This document shows, in pieces, positions 58,030 to 64,000 of a stretch of DNA of 64,000 nt. The DNA is from Anniella stebbinsi (taxonomy: Eukaryota; Chordata; Lepidosauria; Squamata; Anniellidae). The stretch is taken from NCBI GenBank assembly GCA_029215795.1, contig JARDYH010000004.1, positions 206,006,017 through 206,070,016 of the forward strand, in the 5' to 3' direction. Position 1 is the first letter of the stretch. Every line of letters starts with the position of its first letter. The translations under genes and the position numbers were made by a program. Under the pieces are notes generated by a model that saw nothing but the letters and a program-made list of their open reading frames with translations, was not told the origin of the DNA and did not search any database.

Positions 58030-58330
58030 GTTCTCTCTTCCCTTTCTCTGGCTTTGGAACTCTCTGCTGAAGAAAGCTAGGTTGGTGCACTCTCTGTTGT
58101 CCTTCTGCAAGGGCAAAAGCACCTTTATTCAAGCAAGCTTTTGACATGTAAGCAGGTCTGTTGGGTTCAGTGCTGATTTTATCCTAATTCTTTTATTGTT
58201 GTGTTTTTAAATGTGCAGTAGTGTAGCTTCTGCCCTTGTAATTTCGTGTTGCTTTGTTTTTAATCTTAAATTCAAACAGTAAAATAAGCAGACAGTAAAA
58301 TGCTTGATTCAAATAAAATTTGATTTGAAA
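58030..58330 (+). mobile_element. LINE 3' end remnant
   Basis: 'tttggaactctctgctgaagaa' and 'aaaagcacctttattcaagc' recall the end of LINE ORF2 (W-N-x-L-P-x-E then K-x-x-L-F-x-Q-x-F), followed by a T/A-rich UTR. Frames are broken and the assignment is soft. Confidence 0.4.
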
Positions 58331-58433
58331 TCTTAAGTTCTTTTCCTTTTCTTCCCTTAAAGTGCCATCTCGGTGTCTTTGCTCACCTCCTTGGGTTTCC
58401 CGACCTTTTCATGATCTTCATTCTTTCATGCTC

Positions 58434-58484
58434 CTCCTTTCCATATGACACCTACTTAAAGTGTGAGGAACTCTGATATTCAGG
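58434..58484 (+). repeat. 51-bp inverted duplication, left copy
   Basis: The reverse complement of this 51-bp segment is identical at every position to 60746-60796. It contains a MITE-like end ('ctcctttccatatgacacc') and about 30 bp of apparently unique flank. Confidence 0.95.
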
Positions 58485-58889
58485 GGCACAAACAAATCGC
58501 AATGGTGAAGAAGAGCAGCAAATCCAAGGAGCTCTTTTCAGTGGACCCCTGCTGGGATTGGAGCCTTCAGCAAGTGCCCAACCATGCCTACCCTTCATGT
58601 TGGCCCTGATGACAGCAGTGGCATGGTGGAACCAGTTCTCACAGGGATGCAGCACTGGCACATTTTGATTAACAGGGATGCTGACATCATCTGCCATCTC
58701 CCTCCCTCAGAATTGACTGTTCCTTCTGAGCATATCTGCGATCCTCACACTACTCGGGTGATTTTCTCAGCAATAATAGTTATGAACTATCCATGTTGCA
58801 ATGCAAAGTGCTTTGGAGTGGCTTGGTCTTGAATGGACAATAAAGACACAATAGCTCTATAAAAGACCTCCTCCTGTGTCCTGCATTGG

Positions 58890-59300
58890 CTGCAACATAC
58901 CCTGAGTGAAGAAGATAACTAAGAAGCAAGGTCACGAATAAGGCAAAGTCGAAGCACGGGCAAGCAGACTGAAATGTGGGTTCAGGCTAAGAGAGAAGTG
59001 GTCAAGATAACAGGAAGAGGTCAAAACAAAGTTAGACCATCAGGTTCATTACTCAGTCCAGAAGCAGAGTCAAGGAGTCCAAGGGTCAGTAGCAGGAACT
59101 ATCAATCACAGGGCACGGTCCATGAACTGGAAGAATTATGTTGTTTCTAGCACTGGCTAGGCAGACACCAAAGCCTGCTAAGCCCCACCCAGAGCTCAGC
59201 TGCAGTACATCAGAGCTCTCTGGTCAGAGCCCTACTCCTGAGGAATTGTTTCCTCCTCAGGAGACCTTCCTTGCAGTCAGGCAATTCTTCTTACAGGAGC
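58890..59300 (-). mobile_element. Possible LTR fragment
   Basis: Shares 'agccccacccagagctcagctgcag' and 'catcagag' with 20972-21006, and is preceded by the same style of 'aagtcgaag', 'gaagcagagtcaagg' short repeats. Ends and target duplication are not visible. Confidence 0.35.
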
Positions 59301-60745
59301 ACTGCTGATTAGCCTCTTAAGGTGCTGCTTCTCTCTGGGACTGGAGAGAGTCATCAGCTTCTTTCTAAAGCAGAGCTCCCCTCTCCTAGTGAGAGTAGAC
59401 CCATGGTCCTCTTCCCTGAGGGGCCAAATTTCCCCAAGTCTCCTGATATAGATGGTTCAATGGTGTCATCCATCTCTAAGAGCTCTAGCTCCTCAGAGCA
59501 AGAGTCCTCCAACAGGAGTAATGACATCCTAGTAGAGATGAAAACTGCCAGTATCAACAAGCCAATACTTTCTTACCTCTCCTTTTTTACCTCTCCTTGG
59601 GGTCTTGGCTATGGGGACTGTCATAATGAATGCCTGTCCTTCTAAATTTACTGTTACACCACTGAGTGGCAATTCCACAAGACATCCCATGAGGAGGAAT
59701 CAACCATTCACAGAAGAGCATGTTAAAATAGAAATCTACATAATTACTGATGGGGGTGTTTCTAGATGGGCCTAACTCAGTATATAATTTCTAAAAAGCA
59801 AGGTGCTGGTCTTCAAATCTGCCTGGAAGCCCCTCCAACAGGGCTCTATGTCCTGTTCTCCCATGACATTATCAGAATAATGTATGTACTAATTCTTGGG
59901 ATCTGTTGTAGGCCCAAATACCTTGAAGCAAATTAATTATTTTGCACATGCTTTAATTAAATTTGATGTTCCTATAGTATTATTCTTAGTTTGTTTATTG
60001 TGATGTATTTCTAACAGCACCTCTTCTGGGTATTTTCAGGAACGCCTCTTCCAGCTATAGGCACAAGGAAGTTATCATAAGAGCAAATGGCAAAATGTCT
60101 CCACTGTTGCCAATCTTTAAAAAATGGAACTGGCTCAAAATATACAAACTATTTCCTGATACTGCCAGAATGCTCACAGATGATGCAACAAGGATCACTG
60201 CTGAGCAACTCAATACTCAGATGGAGAAGACAAATGTACCCCTTTTTAATCTTTCCAAATTAAAAAAAGAAAAAGAAAAATCTGCACAAATGTCCTGTTG
60301 GTACTTAGCTCAGAGGGAGAAAATGAAAATAGCTTCGTAGTAAATAGAATATCAAAATGAAGAGCCTGAGAAATGTAACTAAGGTAATGAAACTCCCTGC
60401 TGTTGCTTTTAATTGGATTGATGAATTGTTGCCCAGATAATGAAATGAGAAAATGGGGCTGCTAACAGGCCATTACGTGTGCATGCATGTACTGTGCTGT
60501 GGGTGAGAAAACAGAAATGAAAAACTAAAGAAGACATGAAGCTGGGAGTTTTGGTGGGAGCACATTCACTAAGTTTCATACTCAAAGGCTTCATTGAGGG
60601 CTCCCCGTGAATACTCTGCCTCACTTAATAGCAACCTATTAAACAACCACATAATTTCCCTCTGCCTATGCCCTAGATTGTTCAGTAAAAAGGAGGTTGG
60701 ATCCCAGATAACATAACAGATGTGAGAACAAGGCATCCAGGCCAG
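59301..60745. other. Unannotated; AT-rich blocks at 59930-60010 and 60370-60660
   Basis: 59930-60010 and 60370-60660 are repeat-free and rich in TAAT/ATTA motifs ('caaattaattattttgc', 'gctttaattaaatttg', 'ttttaattggattgatg'), so they are candidate conserved non-coding DNA. The 81-codon plus frame at 60095-60340 is preceded by 'tgggtattttcag', an acceptor-like site, but has no recognised domain. Confidence 0.3.
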
Positions 60746-60796
60746 CCTGAATATCAGAGTTCCTCACACTTTAAGTAGGTGTCATATGGAAAGGAG
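60746..60796 (-). repeat. 51-bp inverted duplication, right copy
   Basis: Perfect reverse complement of 58434-58484. It covers about 30 bp of left flank plus the damaged left end of the MITE that starts at 60776. Confidence 0.95.
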
Positions 60797-61046
60797 AAAA
60801 GGGAATTTCAGCAGGTGTCATTTGAATGCATGGTAAAATTCCCTCTTCATCACAACAGTTAAAGCTGCAGGAGCTCTGCTCTCTTTTGTATCTAGTTAAG
60901 AGGGCAGGGCTCCTGCACCTTTAATTGTTGTGATGAAGGATTTCACGAGGTTCTTCATATATAGAAATGACACCTGCTGAAATTCCCTTTTCAATTCAAC
61001 TGTTAAAGATAGGAGCCCTTGTCCTCCTTTTCATTTGGTCACCCTA
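60776..61046. mobile_element. 320-bp-family MITE, subfamily A, shortened
   Basis: 271 bp with damaged left end 'taggtgtcatatgg' and good right end 'ggtcacccta'. The arms 'gaatttcagcaggtgtcat' and 'gacacctgctgaaattcc' are clear. About 50 bp are missing across both inner loops and the centre. No target duplication. Confidence 0.85.
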
Positions 61047-62544
61047 GGACATTCAGTTCATATGAGGCACTGTCCAGGCCTGTTGGACCTCTCAAGCCTT
61101 CATCTCACGTTATCCTCCAATCTCCGAACCCCAGGTGATAATGGGGCCTGCCCACATATAGATATATTCTATGCACAGTTGGAAATCATGGTTGCACCTG
61201 GGTTCCAGATGTACCTGGTGTGCATACCAGGCACCTTCAGTCAAACTTGCTGAGGTTGGGGGCAGGACGAGCTGGTGTGTTCCTCATCCCCTTCCATGGC
61301 TTTGGTCAACACATGAAAGATAAAGTGAGAACAAAGCTACTGTTACCATGTGTGAACTGAAAGTGTGCCTTAAAATATGTCCAACTTACCCATTGCAAAT
61401 TGCAAGCAAAGATCATTACTATTTGGGGAAGCTGTCTTTCAGAAAAGATTAACTGTCATAGCTGAATGTAAAGAGCCCCTGATAAGCTTCTAGGAACAGT
61501 CTGAAAGTCCAGGATTCAATGAGCTCCAGAGTCCCTTGCATTGGGATGGGGGAGCAACGCATAGAGCACAGGCAGAGGGGACACAATCCTCTGGTTCACC
61601 TCAGGCAACAAAAGGTCTTGGGCCAGCCTAATAATAACAAAAATAATAATATTAAAAGCAAAACCTCTCTGAGCAAGCAAAGTTTTGCATTTTAAAATCA
61701 CATCATTACTAGCACCATCATGACTACACGAATAAAACAGAGTTGGCTTCTGCCCTTGCCACTCTTTGAGTGGCTATTTGGGAGCCTATGGTGATGGCCC
61801 TAAGGTCTAGCCCTGGCTGCACCACTGCCTCTTTGAAGTGAAGCTTCACACTATGGGTTACATTTGCATGCTTACATTTTCCCCACATTAATTTTCTTAT
61901 TCCCCAGTGAGCTAAAAATGTTCACGGAAAGATGAACCATGCAGTGTCACTTAGCAAGGAAAGCTTAAGCACCGTTGTTTTGCAGGAACAAAACGTCGAG
62001 AAAGGCAGCTTGTCTTTCTACCACTGCGGGTTTCCTCACATCTTTGGCAAAGTCAAGTCCAATAAAGCAAAAGGTGCTTAGAGAGATTCAGTTATCTTTC
62101 AAATCCATTTTGTCCGCAGTGGAGCCAATTTGTCTCCTCACTTCCATTCCAAGAACGCTAGAATGGAAGAAACACTCTGTATATACAGAAAGAAATGTGT
62201 GTTCTATTTAGAAGACAATTCCAGAGTGCAAAGTCCATTCTATAGAGAATATGGCAGCACAGTCACTTGCATTTGTAAATTGCATCAATATACTCATTAT
62301 TTCAGCATTGTTTTGTTCACTGCCTGTGATTGATAGCACCACACTTCAATCCTATTCTCACACAATATATTTGGAGACCAGACAAGAAGCCTGGATGAAG
62401 AGGATTCCGCAGTGTATAACACCCATGCACATGACTGCATGCAATTTGACGGTCAGATTCTTTTCAGTACATGCTTTAAAAGAAAGAGAAAAGAGACTGG
62501 ATAAGAACATGTTCATTCTCCAAGACCAAACATGTTCATTAATA
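61047..62544. other. Unannotated
   Basis: 61865-62200 is repeat-free and complex, another possible conserved non-coding stretch with weak support. A short AAT-rich tract lies at 61630-61650. Small frames only. Confidence 0.35.
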
Positions 62545-62853
62545 CAGTGCTGCTGAACTTCCTTCAACCCAGGGGTCAAATTCCATTTCAGAGGAGCTCT
62601 CAGGGACTGGTGGGTGGAGCTGAAAGTAAAAAGGGCAGGGCCAAAGCAAAGGCAGAAAGGGGCAGGGCCAAAATACCAGCATATTTTAGCTTAAAGCTCT
62701 TCCTGCCAGTAAATGAGCCTTAAGAGAGGCATTACAACTGTTTAGAATGGGGGAAAGACTGCACAAAAGCTGGGAAACTGCCAAGCTATCAGTGGTCAAG
62801 GGGAAAGGGCATGGCTACCTGGGGAACACCAGAGGACCAGCTCTCCACCCCTG
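62545..62853 (+). mobile_element. Non-autonomous hAT-like element (family X), copy 3
   Basis: Starts CAGTGCTGCTGAAC and ends CCACCCCTG. Shares 'tttcagaggagctctcaggg', 'aaataccagcatatttta' and 'agagaggcatt' with the other two copies. Flanks CATTAATA and AATTATTT match at only 5 of 8 positions, so any duplication has eroded. Confidence 0.6.
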
Positions 62854-62969
62854 AATTATTTGTTTTCTAAAAGAGCCTTGTTTATTATTTTTATTTATTT
62901 ATTTATTATGTTATAAAATGTACTGCATATAATTTATTTTATATCTTCAAGTAGGGTCCAATTGGAGTC

Positions 62970-63245
62970 CACCAAGAGAAGAACCTTCTATGTGGTGACC
63001 CCCTTCCTACAGAATTCCCTGCCTTTGGAGGCAGGCACCAATGTTGTATTGATTCCAGCACCTCCTGAAAACATTGTTATTTCAGGCAGCTTTGCCTGAA
63101 TGACCAGCTCTGGTTTTATCAGAACTTTGTTCTTTTTTAAAAAATGTGATTTTTAACATGGTGTTTTTATTCTTTTATTCTATTTGTTGTTCACCCTTCT
63201 GAAATCTATTGGATGGGGAGCAGTATATAAATAGTGATTTTACTT
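62970..63245 (+). mobile_element. LINE 3' end remnant
   Basis: The plus reading near 62975-63100 gives RRTFYVVTPFLQNSLPLE, then a short degraded stretch ending SGSFA-stop. It matches the 'RTF-V-APxLWNSLPLE' block of Jockey-superfamily LINEs. The UTR ends 'gggagcagtatataaatag'. Preceded by a (TTTA)n tract at 62888-62908. Confidence 0.6.
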
Positions 63246-63324
63246 TTAAAATAAAACCAGACTATTTTCCATTTGGTGTCAAATTAATTTATTACACTGT
63301 GAAATCTACACAGGTCACATAGAT

Positions 63325-63644
63325 TAGGCTGACCGTATAAAAAGGAGGACAGGGCTCATGTAACTTTAACAGTTGTAGAGAAAAGGGAATTTCAGCCAGT
63401 GTCATTTGTATGCAATTCGTACCTGGTGAAATTCCGTCTTCATCACAACAGTTAAAGGTGCAGGGGCCCTGCCTTCTTTTGTATATGGTCACTCTAGTAT
63501 AGTGCCTGCAACTTTAACTGTTGTGATGAAGAGGGAATTTCACCAGGAACTAATTGCATACAAATGACGCCGGCTGAAATCCCCTTTTCTCTACAACTGT
63601 TAAAGTTACATGAGCCCTGTCCTCCTTTCCATATGTTCAGCCTA
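63325..63644 (+). mobile_element. 320-bp nested-palindrome MITE, subfamily B
   Basis: Exactly 320 bp, TAGGCTGACC to GTTCAGCCTA, with a perfect 8-bp target duplication ACATAGAT (63317-63324 and 63645-63652). Very similar to the copy at 42235, including the central 'ggtcactctagtatag'. Confidence 0.93.
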
Positions 63645-63889
63645 ACATAGATAGGACTCTGCTCTCAAGGACCTTATAACCTAAAATAGGCAGTGGGAAA
63701 AGAGCAAAGAGAGGGAGGGGCAAGCAAGAGGATGGAATGTGAGTAGGTTCTGTACTTCAAACTTAGCTGCAATCTCAGAATGTGAATTAAGAATGTAAGC
63801 CAAAGGTGTCATGGGAAAGGAAGGTTCCCATGGGGCCAAGCCCATTCCAATATCTGGAAATATATGAAACAATGAGGGATAGCAGACTC

Positions 63890-64000
63890 CTCATCTTCTA
63901 TTTCAAAGTTGTAGGGGCCGTACCTTCTTTTATATATGGTCACTCTAGTATAATGCATGCACCTTTAACTGTTGGGATGAAGAGGGAATTTCACCAGGAA
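63890..64000 (+). mobile_element. 320-bp-family MITE, subfamily B, cut by the window edge
   Basis: Enters in the middle of the left half ('caaagttgtaggggccg'), passes the centre ('ggtcactctagtataatg') and runs off the end within the right half ('gaatttcaccaggaa'). The left terminus is missing within the window, so this copy is 5'-truncated or rearranged. Confidence 0.8.

Noticed and set aside
20262..63644. CRISPR array or bacterial repeat system
   Set aside because: The repeats are dispersed, flanked by 8-bp target duplications and set among vertebrate LINEs and SINEs.

Overview
This 64 kb window is vertebrate, non-coding and dense in transposable elements. The best fit is a squamate reptile (lizard or snake): several CR1-group LINEs, a tRNA-derived SINE ending like the Sauria-SINE class, L1-like and L2/L3-like LINE remnants, small hAT-type palindromic elements and solo LTRs. 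I could not name the species. I found no host protein-coding exon, rRNA, tRNA gene or CRISPR array. The longest open frames all belong to LINE copies. The stretch reads as intergenic or deep intronic DNA; which one cannot be decided from the sequence.

Layout. 1-5.6 kb: short palindromic repeats, a solo LTR (1138-1703), and an LTR-like repeat split by a second, nested solo LTR (2905-4049). 5.6-9.3 kb: a 45-bp LINE stub, two CR1 3' ends, a non-autonomous hAT-like element and an old LINE remnant. 9.3-16.4 kb: mostly single-copy DNA with AT-rich blocks. 16.4-18 kb: a 1.4 kb CR1/L2-group LINE inside a small MITE. 19.6-21 kb: a GC-rich palindromic element next to the first copy of a 320-bp palindromic MITE. 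23-25.5 kb: a MITE, a tandem-repeat DNA element and a SINE. 26.1-28.5 kb: a CR1 fragment split by a MITE and by a 1847-bp hAT-like element. 29.1-31.5 kb: a CR1 end, then a large GC-rich inverted repeat entered by a solo LTR. 32-46 kb: more 320-bp MITEs, SINEs, a tandem repeat split by a LINE, a 1207-bp solo LTR, an L1-like remnant and a possible gag remnant. 46-54.6 kb: old LTR and LINE pieces, then a second LINE with an intact RT catalytic motif but a broken frame. 54.8-64 kb: further MITEs (one carrying a LINE with a 27-bp target duplication), a perfect 51-bp inverted duplication and a run-off MITE at the right edge.

How the parts relate. No genes act together here; the order of events is told by nesting. 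hAT-type elements with 8-bp target duplications entered CR1 copies, LTRs with 5-bp duplications entered hAT-type elements and another LTR, and LINEs entered MITEs. The most distinctive structure is the 320-bp MITE family: a full-length palindrome in which each half is itself a palindrome. Six of ten copies are exactly 320 bp long, and four of those have perfect or near-perfect 8-bp flanking duplications.
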